Below are positions 1-48,800 of a stretch of 64,000 nucleotides of DNA, piece by piece. How positions within the stretch are numbered: position 1 is the stretch's first letter; every line of letters starts with the position of its first letter. Both the position numbers and the translations under genes were made by a program. A model generated the notes under the pieces. It did not search any database, was not told where the DNA came from, and was given only the letters and a program-made list of their open reading frames with translations. Origin of the DNA: Saturnia japonica (Eukaryota; Arthropoda; Insecta; Lepidoptera; Saturniidae); the NCBI GenBank assembly GCA_033032175.1, contig CM065324.1:1240001-1304000 (forward strand), read 5' to 3'.

Positions 1-2123
1 TTTCATTATGCCATATCTGATTATGGTCGTAATCTTTTCTTTTAGGCATATAACTTGTACAAAATAATTTCGATGTTTCACATCTGCCAGGCGCGGCGCG
101 GGCGTCCCGTGACGGATTTTTACTATATTCACGCAGTGGTTTAGAGACATTGAAGAATATAAGAACCGCAACGATACTGAACTGAAATCCTTCCAACTAA
201 ATTGCGTATTACGCAAGAGACTATGTTTGGTACTTTATGGCTGGTTACATAATACGAACTTGATAATTGGAAGCCGATATATAGCGACTTCCGCTGTCAC
301 TTTGCTCTTGCGAAATACGAAATAAGTTTATAAAAAAAAAAACATTTGCAAACGCCAAGTCTTTTGAAAAAAAAAATTCTATTACATATTAAAAAAATCC
401 CAACTTTTATATATTACATTTAAGTCAAGATTGTTGCCCGTATATCGGCAGCTTAATATAAACGCATGTATAAACACAAAATCTCTTCATATCGCACTAA
501 TTTTTAATACTAAAACGATTAATACATTTAGTTTTGGATAATAGAGAAATAATAATTGACTAATTTAATGCTGTGAAAATAATACGGTTAACAAAAAAAA
601 AAAAAATGCTAAAAAATAATATACTTGCAAACAGCTTAATGAGGATTTCGAAAGTCGTTAAGTTTAAAAGTAAAATACTGCAATTTTTGTTTAGGTCAAT
701 AAATATGATACACAATGAACGACATCAATATATTCAGAATCGACGTGGAAATTATTTAAATTTAAATGAAAGACCATACTAACAGAACGCTACATTTAAA
801 AAGAGTTATGTGCGACATATTCATATAGAATGCTAATACAACACTTATCGACTTAACCAAAATATAATCCACCAGCCGCCTGGCCGCGGTCTAGAACATC
901 GAATCCGTAACATGTCTGTGGCTCTTAAGAAAAGTTGCTGTGTATTATTTCTCCGTTTCCCTAGTATGTTTGTTTGTGCGTTTTCTTAAGAACTACACCA
1001 CAGATTTTGTATGATTCTTTATCTTTGAAATATTATATACTTATGAGACGGTATTAGAATATAAAATATTAAAATACCAAATATAATAATTGTATATTGT
1101 CGATCTTTAATCAAGTCGTTTTTCGTAATCTTTTTTGTCATGAACTCAATTATACATATTTATTTGAACATGTTTCTAAAGCGTTCGACAAATCAAGTTG
1201 TAAGAGTCCTTTCAATATGTTGTCTATGACTGATTCTTTGAATGAAATATTAACAATATTTATCTATTTTAGATAATTGAATGGTGAATTCTTTTTCACG
1301 TCTTTAATTTTGTCACGCCAATGCTAAATATATTGACGTTAGCCTATCCCGAAATAAGATACGGTATTTAACACAGGGCCGGCTTTAGGGGAGTTCGACC
1401 CGAGCACGAGGGTTAGAAAGGCGCCACCTGTTAGTGCACCATGGAGATCTTCTTTAGTGTTATCTCTACATTTGCCAAAATTAAATCGAGAAAAAACTTT
1501 CGACTCTGCGCTCCCCCCAAGTAAACGACTTTTTGGCTTTATTCTAAAAATCAACGGCTGATGGGCATGAATTTATCAGGAATAAAGTTAGCAATATGAG
1601 TCTACAGCACTTGCACTCGGTGATAGATTTCATTGAGGTGTCAACAGCATGCCAGCATGCTGAAATGCCTCTTCACGCCTTGTCCGAAGGACTCGATATC
1701 ATAGGGAGGAGAGAAAATATTGACAAGAAGACTGTTTTACATCCGCACAGTTACCAACATCTTGCTGGTGAAAGGGGAGGAGGCAGCTGACCCCTATGAC
1801 CGTATCTGGTTACGCCCATGGTGGGGTAGAAAGCCAATAATAGCGCTACTATTTCACCCGAGCCGCTTGGATAGCCAAAACCGGCAATGAATTTACATAT
1901 GTATATGAATTTAATAAAAATAAGGCACATAATGTATCGTTTATCACTTGCATTATTAAACTTACTATTTACAAACTTTTTAAACACATAAATACAAATG
2001 GATATGGTAATAAAATGAATTAAAACAGTAAAAAACAAATATTTACCAACTAAAAAATTGTATTTCAATGTAAAAATTGTAATATGGTTTTGTAAACGTA
2101 AAATATTATGATTAAAACCTTTT
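1..2123. other. Intergenic AT-rich DNA with small repeat scraps
   Basis: No gene is recognised. Open frames here are short, have low-complexity Lys/Asn-rich composition and no splice-linked partners. Positions 1371-1450 (CAGGGCCGGCTTTAG motif) and 1751-1830 (minus-strand GGGCGTAACCAG motif followed by a stretch reading GTCAGCTGCC) look like pieces of dispersed repeats. Related motifs recur at 26104-26150 and 63250-63420. Coronin ends at 3209 on the minus strand, so its transcript may run into the right part of this interval or stop before it. Confidence 0.4.
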
Positions 2124-2410
2124 AAATAGATATGGGTAACACTGCGTTACGCCGCGCAATTGCACTAACTCAGTTTACTGAGCCGCGTGTCTGTTACGCT
2201 TATTCTAAATGTATTGGCGCACAGCGCCCTTCAGCGCAGCGAGCCGGTCAGCCGACTCATTCATTTCTCTAACTCGCTTGCCTCGTGTACCATTTTGTTG
2301 CACCATGGAGCAAATTTGAGTTCACTCAATGCGCCGGCGCTGTACGCTGCGCTTGAGTTATTGAATTGACGCATAGAATTTTGCTGAGTTGCTTACCCAT
2401 GTCTATTTTT
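2124..2410. mobile_element. MITE-like element with ~16-bp terminal inverted repeats
   Basis: The left end reads AAATAGATATGGGTAAC and the right end, read on the other strand, AAATAGACATGGGTAAGC. These form inverted termini around a core of about 285 bp that is clearly more GC-rich (many GCGC steps) than its surroundings. No protein is encoded apart from a 60-codon chance frame. The size, inverted ends and lack of coding capacity fit a non-autonomous DNA transposon. The superfamily cannot be assigned from one copy. Confidence 0.5.
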
Positions 2411-3208
2411 TTATATTAAAATTTTTTTTTTTTGATCCGGACCGATTATTTAGCACGCCAGTGTTACTATTATTTTAATATATTAGTAGTAATATAGAAA
2501 CAAAACGACAAAACATTGTCGTCAAATGAATTGACCTCCAATGTATTTATTACCTACCTTTTTTGAACACATCCCGTTTACATTTATATTACATATAATT
2601 ATTGTGGAAGTCAATAATTTTTCCTTTTATTTTTCTTTTTATAAATAACAATGTAATGTTAATAGAATTTTGACTATTTTAAATTCTGAAATTCTTGCAT
2701 CTGTAGTCGTCCCGCTATGGACCCGTTAAATAGTTTTATCGTTTAATTTAATTTAGGCAAAAGTTTACAAATAACATTATAAATAATATTTGTGTTTTTA
2801 ATCGAATGTCATATTTCAGTTGTTTTTTTTTTAATTTCATCTATGGCCGCTGTGGTGTTATTCCACAATTCTGCCAGTGTCATGTAAGTCAATTAGTGAT
2901 GATGTATCTGCGACAAACACTCAAGACAAACACAATACACCTATTAAATTGCAGTATTTGTAACTTCAGATTGATGGCTCAAGTTTAAGTTTATCCAGAG
3001 TTATTTGTTGCTTAAATACATCAATGTAATTCTTAATTCTGATTTCGCTAATTTCCTTGTTTTTTTTTCACAAATTAAACTGACATTTTGTATATTATAT
3101 GGAAAGTTTAAACAAGAATTCTTTAGTCAATAAGGTATGGCATGGAGTTTATAGATAACATTCGATAAAAAAACCCAAACCGTTATAGATAACCTATGTG
3201 GGGTTTGT

Positions 3209-39816
<36,608 letters not shown>

Positions 39817-39837
39817 ATGGATCCAACATTTACCAAG
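39817..39837 (+). CDS. TLCD3: TLCD3-like exon 1 (7 codons)
   Basis: MDPTFTK, with a good start context (AACATGG) and donor AAG|GTAATT. The next exon is open and in phase from its first base (PGNIRSAMW), which favours coding use of both. An in-frame ATG two codons upstream (39811) would add MN. If this exon is wrong, translation would start at the Met at 43543 instead, giving 364 residues. Confidence 0.65.
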
Positions 39838-42800
39838 GTAATTTTAGGTTTAGTTTCGATTTTTTTAGATTTAAAATGTGTAGAATTTAATTTAAACAGT
39901 ATAAAGCAGACGTACATTTAGTTAACATAGCATTACTTTAAAACTTTGATAACTAATGACGCTGCCGATCGTAATTTTAATTGTGATTCCCGTATAATTC
40001 CCGAAATGGTTTCGATATTTGATTACTTATTTTTAGATTTGTAAAAATCTCCCAAATCTAATAAATAAATAATGTGACACCATCGCTTTTTGTATAAATT
40101 ACAACGGGTTATCCATTACAACATTATACAATGTTATGTAGGTGATGTAAGCAACTTATTAATTATTACATGTGTAATTGTTTGTGTAAAGGTCTGTGAT
40201 GTGTGATGAAACTAATATCACATAAACAAAACAAACTTAACTAACAATTTTATACTGTGTACCAACCAACATGAGGAAGCTAGCCCTCAATGATAATAAT
40301 GTAAATTAATTTTACTGAGTTTATAATTAAAATAATTGAATGGTGTAAGTAATAGACTTTATTTTAATGCAATAAACTTCATGATGTCACATTTCTTCTA
40401 AATAATGTGTATGCTGCTCTGAATTTTACCATCTATTAAATGCTACAAAAGAACTATAACTTCAAACCTTGACATTTTTAAATTATATCTATAATCATTG
40501 TGTAGCATGTAGAGGAGATAAAAATGTTACCTTTGTACACTTTTATATTCTATGATCCACAGTGGAATAATTAAATATAGTGAATGATAGTGTGATTAGG
40601 TAATCTGTGAGAGTAGAGACACTCACTACTTCTTTTAAAATACAAATTTAGTTTGTTATAACAGTTCTGGTATGCCAGTTAATCAAAAATTTGAAAAGTA
40701 TGTTTTTAAATACTTTGAGTAAGGCTTCCTTTTTCTAAATTATTTAAGGATTCATGTAATATATAGTACTTTTAACATTATTCAATAAAAATATGAGAAG
40801 TACCAATCATAATATATTAAGTGAAATTATCTTATCAGTTATTGAGTTTATCTCTGGGCTACTGGCATTCTATTTTGCGAATAGTACACAAGTGTTATGC
40901 AACATGCTTTAGATAAATTTTGACCTTATCCATTCATTTTTATTTATATGGATTTAAGGCCTGCACTTAAAAATGTGCAAACTAAATTGTATTGCACACA
41001 AATTTTCTGTCACAGTATAAATAACTAATCTCTTGCCTATTTTAAAATTTAGTTAAAAACATTTTTTGTGCATAGACAATTTTATCTACCATTATATTTG
41101 ACATTAAATAAATTCATGAGCCTTTCTTTCATGCAGTTGGTTGTTGATTCTTGAATAACATATTATGGAGGGTAAAGACCACAAGTAGTATCTCTATGTT
41201 TGAAAAAGTATATGTTATAAAATGTCAAATTAGGGTGGTGTAATGGAAGCAAGTGGGTAAATTAATGCTAGCTAAAAGTTACTATTTTTACCCACTTTCC
41301 ACAGCCAGTTCTCCACTTTTCACTCTACAAACTTTTCCCATTATTGTTAAATTACTTTTTTATTTATTTATTACAACAGTAAAAACTATAAAATCACCAA
41401 AAAGTTTCATTCCCTCATGCTACGCTACCATATTAATATTATATTACAATTTGCTACTTGCAGCTGGACACTTTTTCAATTTGTTCTCCATGTAAGATGG
41501 TTTTTTTATGTCTAGACTCATATAACATATGATGACTTTTTTATTCATGAAGAATTTAAAAAAGTCCAGGTATATTTCTAATCTTAAAACACGGCTGTGA
41601 CAAATTAAATGCAGTTATTTTGTGATAAAATAAATAAATTTATACTAATATTATAAAGCTGAAGAGTTTGTTTGTTTGTTTGTTTGAACGTGCCAATCTC
41701 AGGAACTACTGGTAAGAATGAAAAAATATTTTAGTGTTGGTTAGCCCATTTATCGAGGAAGGCTATAGGCTATATAACATCACGCTACAACCAATAGGAG
41801 CGGAGCATCAATGAAAAATGTTGCAAAAATAGGGAAAATTTATTCCTTTTGAGAGCTTGGGCTGTGTAAATGTTTAAAGTTACGCAACAATCATGTGTGA
41901 TGGAATTATTTATCTTAAAAAGTTCTAAAAAGTATTCCGCGATAGCATATGTCTATTTTCTAAGGTTCACTGAACAAAACCTTTATATGGTAAGTAATAA
42001 AATTTGTTCTTAAATAATGCATTATTAGCGAAGGTGTTTTCATAAACATGGTATTAATCCTTATCGAAATAAATACGTTATTCATCACAAGTATTTAATT
42101 TTGAATAAAGTTGCCCTTTTCATCAATTGATTTCAATGAATATTTTAGCAGATATCACAGTTTTAAAATAACTCCGCAGCAAAATAATGATCAAGTACCG
42201 TGCGCGCATTTTAATATGCAGAATGATGTGGGAGGCTATTGTCAGAGATTAGTGTGTTTAAATAAACAAACAAATAAAAAAACTTTTCCACTTTATTATA
42301 TTAGTATAGATTAATATTACTAATATTTTATAGTGATGCTTGATTGTAATTGTTTTGTGTTGTAGGCATGTAGTGAGTGTCTGTAATTGGTTCACATATC
42401 AGTATTATATTTTAAAATGAAATTGTCAATGTATAATATGCATGTTATGCACACTGTTGGCGCTGCCTTTATTAATAAATAAATTAACCAATTTGTCTGC
42501 AACTAGATATCATATGTATGCAATAGGCATGCAAATTTTTGTTATGTTGCCTTATAAGTGTTGTAATTGTGTGGATTGATATAAAACATACTGAAATGTT
42601 TATAATACTGTTGTAATTTTGTAAACATATTGTCATTGGAATCTATAATCATTGGAGGTTATCTTATACAATGTTGTTTATCTATATTTACGTAATATGC
42701 ATGTCTTTTTCATATTGTTTTTTTTTTGCTATGATTGTTGATTTAATTGATTACTAACAAACGAAAACAAAGTCGTGGACACAGCTAGTTACATAAATAT

Positions 42801-45800
42801 ATTAAGAGACTAGCTGTGGCCGTGGCTTCGCTCACGTGGACTACAGAATGCCCGCGCGAATTTTACTCCCCTACTCCCGGCTACTTTAAAGACAAAAGTG
42901 CTTATTGTGGGTGTTCCTTAAACGATAGATATATAGTCTCTGTGACATTTTTGTAGGTTTTTTTAATAACTACAATTGTGTAGTACATTAATTTGCTATA
43001 TCTCTTATGGTTTACTCAGCGTAAGCCATTTAAACGCCCGAATTGATTTGTGAGGAACCCTAATTCTTTTTCTAAAATAAAAGTAGCCTAAGTTACTCCC
43101 TATAACATTAGCTATTTATCAGTGAAAGTCCCGTTAAAAATCTGTCCAAACGTTTCGGAGATTACCTGGAACAAACAGACAAGCAGACAGACAAAATGTT
43201 TTTTTTATTTAATTTTTTTTGTTTAAATATCGTATATACTTTCAAATGCATTTACTAAAAAACTGTTGTTTTGACATTAGATACAGACACTTAAATTTTA
43301 TTTAAATGTATTGATCAGTTGTTATATCAATAAATCAAATATTTTCATGGTTACTTTTTGTATTTTATAAGAGATGGCCCTGACACGATTTTTGTACTGG
43401 GTATTGTTTGATTTTTTACATCGTGTATATAAGGGTTTGTTTTTATAAATTAATTGCAATTTTATTTATTTGTACAGATTTACTTGAAATGAAATTTAGT
43501 TTATTTGACTTTGTTTTACAGCCTGGGAATATCCGATCAGCGATGTGGATCCTGAGCGCTTGTAACGCGGGCTCGCTCATTGCTGCCGCCAATCTAGTCA
43601 TCTGGCTGAACCCTGAGGATAGGTGATGTCTATTTTTTATCTCTTTCTATCTCTTTTTTTTTAGCTCTCCCTTATGCTACACATAGACTGGTATAATAAA
43701 GACCAATAAAAATTAATCTTCGGTCTACATTGACCCATTGAATCTCCATATGTAACAGGATTGTCCCAAGATGTTGTTTGACCACTTTGTACCCTACGTT
43801 ATCTAAAAGAGTCCATTCTAATTTTATTATTAAAACTATATTTACCCCGCGACTTCGTTCACGTCGTTTCAAAATGAAACAACTTACACGCCATCTATTA
43901 AAAACGTGTTGTACTAACACAGAAACTTTGCGGGCGTGCGTACAACAACTCACCATATTTTCACTTTAACCGGATAAATGGCTTAGAAACGCATAAGGGA
44001 GCGCAAAAGTATTACGTAACACAAATTTTGAGCCTTTCTCCCCATGTAACGCGCCATAACATTTTTCTGTACCCCCCCCCTCTCTTTAAAAGTCAGCATG
44101 AGAGCTTTTATAGGCCAAGAACAGCTGATGAGGCAAATCTTCCTGTTTTGAGGACATTACAGTATGAACTCACTTTAACAACACTGTATACAGCAATAAA
44201 GTCGAAAGATTCTCCGTAAAACAAACGAAGGGGGCTGCCAATTTGGGAGAACAAAATGAAAATGATGTACAATTCAATCGAGAGATTTCTCGCAAAACAT
44301 CAACGAAAAGGGTTACTTACGATCTTAGAAAATTTTATTTAAATTTAAAAAAAAAAAAAAACAATGTTACGTAACGCATTGTTCAATCCTCCATCCCGCC
44401 CTTGTAACGCATCGTAGCGTTTTACAAGACCCCCACACCCCCAAATTGCGTTATGTAATACTTGAACGCCGCCTAAGGGACAAACAAAGATTAGTAAAAT
44501 ATTTATTTAGTATATACATTTAGAAATTTTTTTAAAAGGCATACTTATCTTTATTCATAGTTCTTTGCGTTATGATCCACAATGGAACAAAATTTATTTA
44601 ATTGTGATAGGTATTATCTTAAAACTAATTAAGCCCAAAATTTTTAGGAAGGTTCATCTGACTGTACATAGAGGAGTGTTGGTTCCAACACTCATGTACG
44701 GAAGTTAAAGCCGGGTGTGGTAGAAAATGCATGAAAGTAAGATAAATCCACTAGAAATGAGAGCAGTATGGAATATGTTAGGAGTGAATTTGAGTGACAG
44801 AATAAGAAATAGTGTAACAAGAGAACTTCGTGGTGTGAAAGAAAATATAGCAAAATGGATTGAGAAAGGGATGCTTAGATGGTTTGCGCATGTTGAGAGG
44901 ATGAGTGAAAGAAGAATGACATGACAGATTTATAAGACGAGCGTGAATGAGAATGTTGGAAGAGGAAGGTCAAGAGTTCAAACCAGGGACATTCTGAGGA
45001 AAGGTCAAGTCAAGAGCACTCTCGACGAGCATTCATGAAAAGACTGATGAATGTTGAAGAAGTGAAATATGTATACCAGGATCGTTGCAAGTGGAGGGAC
45101 GTGGTCTCTGCCTACCCCATCGGGAAAGAGGCGTGATTTATGTATGTATGTACATATGTAATAACAAACTGAAACATAAATACCGTTGCCTGATACACGC
45201 TACTTGGTTGCATGTGTTAATGTTAAAGTAATTAACACGCCTTGTTCAAACGTCAAGGTAACGCGTGATTACATTAAAGCACTAGCAATGGTGGTTTAAA
45301 ATTGATAGATTCGTGTATATCTCCATTCAAGCTTGGCAGAGTATCTGTTTTAATCCTGGCCATCAAACCACGATAAAAGGCAGCCGGACATACTCGGGCT
45401 GATTCTGAAACTAGTCAGTTGGACTCGTAAATGTATTGTATATATTAAATCTATTGTTGGAATAGTTTTTAATGGACTTCAAAAAATACGGAGGTTCTCA
45501 ATTCGAATGTATATTTTTTTTATGGGTATAACTTCTTTGTTTATGAATCGTTTTGGATGATTATTTTTTTGTTTGACAGGGGATATCTCTAGGGTGTTCC
45601 AATTTTAATATTATTAGCATTGGATATTCAAATTCGGCAATACACAAGGGAACTCTTCAGAATAAATGAGTTGGTTTTCTTTTTTGTTAAAAATTGTCTT
45701 GTTCGCCTTGTGTATGAAAGTCAAAACCCATTTGCGTACTTTGGGTCTTTAGTCACGCTTTTACGAGTTTGTTTATTAACGTACAGCACGGCTACACCAT

Positions 45801-48800
45801 AGTTATTATCTACCTGCGTCATGACTCCTTGATTTTTAATGTATTACTAAACGATCTAGTTTATCTGATGATACTATTACGTAAAAATAACAAGGTTATG
45901 GATTTTGAATTCCTCTACCACTGGGGTAATGTTGTATTATGTTTTTAATTTATTCCGACAACGATGTATATGATGATACAGATATGGTATAGGTGTAAAA
46001 TAGAGTGTTATTGAGTAACTAACAGGTGTGCAGTTTACCTGATGTTGGCTGGTCACTGCAGCCTATAGCTGTGTATAACCAACCTCAAAAAGACCCTATT
46101 ATAGTCCTAAGGCCAGACGTAATAGTTTGCTATTTACCATGAGTAATTACTCTACATGTGGATACAATTTTGACCATTTTTAGCAGACATCAAAAAAGTC
46201 ATTATACTCTAGCTGTGCCCTACGGTTTCACCTGTATTAGCAACTCTCCACTGCGACGCCACCTACGCATCCGTGTTGGTTATCATAGTTTTCAGTTCCA
46301 GTATTTGCCTACAGTTTACCAGATTGCTTCAAGTGCCTGGTTACTACTCCGCGCCTTAGGGTCGAAGCGTGAAGTTATCTAGCCTTTAACTTTCATCAAT
46401 AAATCTATACAATTAATAAAATTTAAGTGTCTGTTTGTAATGTTAAAATAACAGGTTTTTACTAAATTCTATAGGTATATACAAATACTTATAATAACAA
46501 AAAAAAAAACATTTTTCGTAATCTCCAAAACGGCTACTGGCAGATAGCTGATGTTATATACACATATATATAATATTAGGCTACTTTTATTTTAGAAAAA
46601 AAATAGGGTTCCGCGCAAATAAAAAAGAACTGGTCGTGGTGAATCAATTCGGGTGCTTAAATAAATGGCTTACGCTGAGTAAACCTTGTGAGATATAGCA
46701 AATAAATGTACTACACATAATTGTGGATATTAAAAAGACCTACAAAAAAGTCAACCAGAGCATATGCTGATATATATATATATATGTCTATCTTGTAAAG
46801 ATCACCCACAATAAGCATTTTTTTAAATAATCGGGAGCGGAGGTAACACGATTCGTGCGTGTGCCTGATTTAAGAAATTAATTAATCAAAGAAACAATAA
46901 AACAATCCTTTGCATTATCTATAAATGAAAACTTGAAGCAAAAGATTTCCACCTCTTTTGGTTAAAGTTTATATGGAGAAGGAGTTCAGAAAGCTAAAAT
47001 TTATCTATAATATCTGTTACTAATATATTAAATAAAATAAATTAATACTTCGAATCCTAACCCGACCAGTGCCATTGAACTTAGACTTCCAAAATATTGA
47101 CATTGTCACTCAACGAAAAGTGACGGGAAGTGATGTAGATAATACTCATTGTGTAGGTTCATGAATACTGAAAATGTTATACAGAAAATAGTCTATGATT
47201 AAAGAGTAGCAGGTCGAATTTCGATCATTGTAAGTAAGTGTTATAAGTTGTCTATGCTGTCTGTACAAATAATTATTTGAAATTATGACCGCTTAGTTGT
47301 AGTATGGTTGTATTATGGTCCAAGACGTTACGATGATCCGAATGCTAGTCCGTTAACTGTTAAGATTTCGATGCGGAACTATAATTAATGTTGTTTGGAT
47401 ACCACGACCCTCTAGGTGAAAATCTATCGTGGACATTGCGCCTGCAGCTTCAAAATTCATTACGGTAGCATGTCGACGTTAAAATCTACTTTATTTTCTA
47501 GGCTTATCGTGTTATCGTCTTCGAAAGACTAGTACAACTATGTACAAAGTTACTGGATCGCTTTTATTTTTTATTTTTTTTTGTCGGCAAGACGAAGAGA
47601 AGATGACTATAGTCTTAAAAGTTCGTGCGCGACCGTTCTGTTTCCGACAGACGTTGTCGGGAATGAGGTACAATAAACGACAACGGGAGCGAGTAATGTA
47701 GCGGGGAAGGGAAGGGAAGTGCGTGGATTTGCTCGACGTAGGCGCGTAAATCACAGTACACTGAAGTAAACAGTATTACGTCTTCATAGTTTCTATGAAA
47801 CGAAATGTAGGTAAACTTCAGTACACAATAGTAGCGATTACGCAATTTACAACTAATGTCGAAATATTGTATTACTTACTTACTAGAGTTTAAAATTGTT
47901 TTTGATTTATTAAAGTCTAAGCAAAAAATATATTTTATTAAAAAAAATGTACATTCCCTTCTTTACAACCTCACAACCACTTTTGAAATTAAAAATAAAA
48001 CCCAAATAGAAGTAATTTAAAGTAAAACCAACAAATTCTTAGTAGATAATATATTTTGGTGAAAAGATATTTTTTTCATTTTTATAGAGCATTGTCAAAT
48101 ACGTAAGTAGGTAACCCAAGAAATACAATCAGAGGGTAGCCCTAGTGCGTATTTATCTACCGAGTGGCTATTTTAATTATTTCAAGAACATTGCCGAGGC
48201 GACACACTGTATACTTTAATGTATTTTAGTGACGTAATGTCGTACTACCTCGTCCCCGCCAACGTCTCTCACATGGGACAGTCGCGCACGAAGTTGTTCG
48301 ACTATATCTACATATCTCGACTGTCGTCGACGTTACGTTTCCTGTCTACTGAAGCGGATTGGAGCGGAGCTGTGAAAATTTAATCTCTAGCATATTTCGA
48401 CCATTAAAATTGTATGTCTAGATTTTCCTACATTTCTATTGGTTGAAATTTCCACAGATCCGCTTTGCTTCAGAGGACAGGCAGTCTTAATGGACTTTAC
48501 TGTAATTACTATGGAGTTCAGTTATATAATTTTTCTCTGTCTAGCTTAGATAATGTTAAATGAAGAAATTGGCTCTCATGTCCAGTTGCCGGAACGCACC
48601 GATAAGTGCTTGGCGATATGTTTTCAACTTTAGTACAGACGAGAATTAGAATTTGCACTTATGAACATCTCACGGTTTCCTTCCGATGTTTTCCTTCATC
48701 GAACACTCAGTCTCATGCGAATCAACTCCGATGGACGGCTTACCTGAGCGCGCTAAATCTGAGCAAATATACAATAAAATTCGAGGTCAAGTTTACTGTA

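Larger units (their letters stand above)
39838..43521 (+). other. TLCD3: TLCD3-like intron 1
   Basis: 3.7 kb, AT-rich. Contains a composite Helitron-like element (41639-42310) and a family A copy (42810-43313). A chance 80-codon frame at 41253-41495 has no supporting feature. The remaining sequence between 39.9 and 41.6 kb shows nothing that I recognise. Confidence 0.6.

Noticed and set aside
573..782. 69-codon open frame
   Set aside because: Lys/Asn-rich low-complexity translation from an A-run; no splice partners, domain or repeat link.
1596..1790. 64-codon open frame with balanced composition
   Set aside because: No recognisable protein, no exon partners, and it runs into a dispersed repeat at 1751.
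41253..41495. 80-codon hydrophobic frame in TLCD3-like intron 1
   Set aside because: No splice signals in phase with the gene; composition fits T-rich DNA.
47512..47845. Two overlapping minus-strand frames of about 80 codons
   Set aside because: They lie over the end of a TIR element and have no protein-like features.
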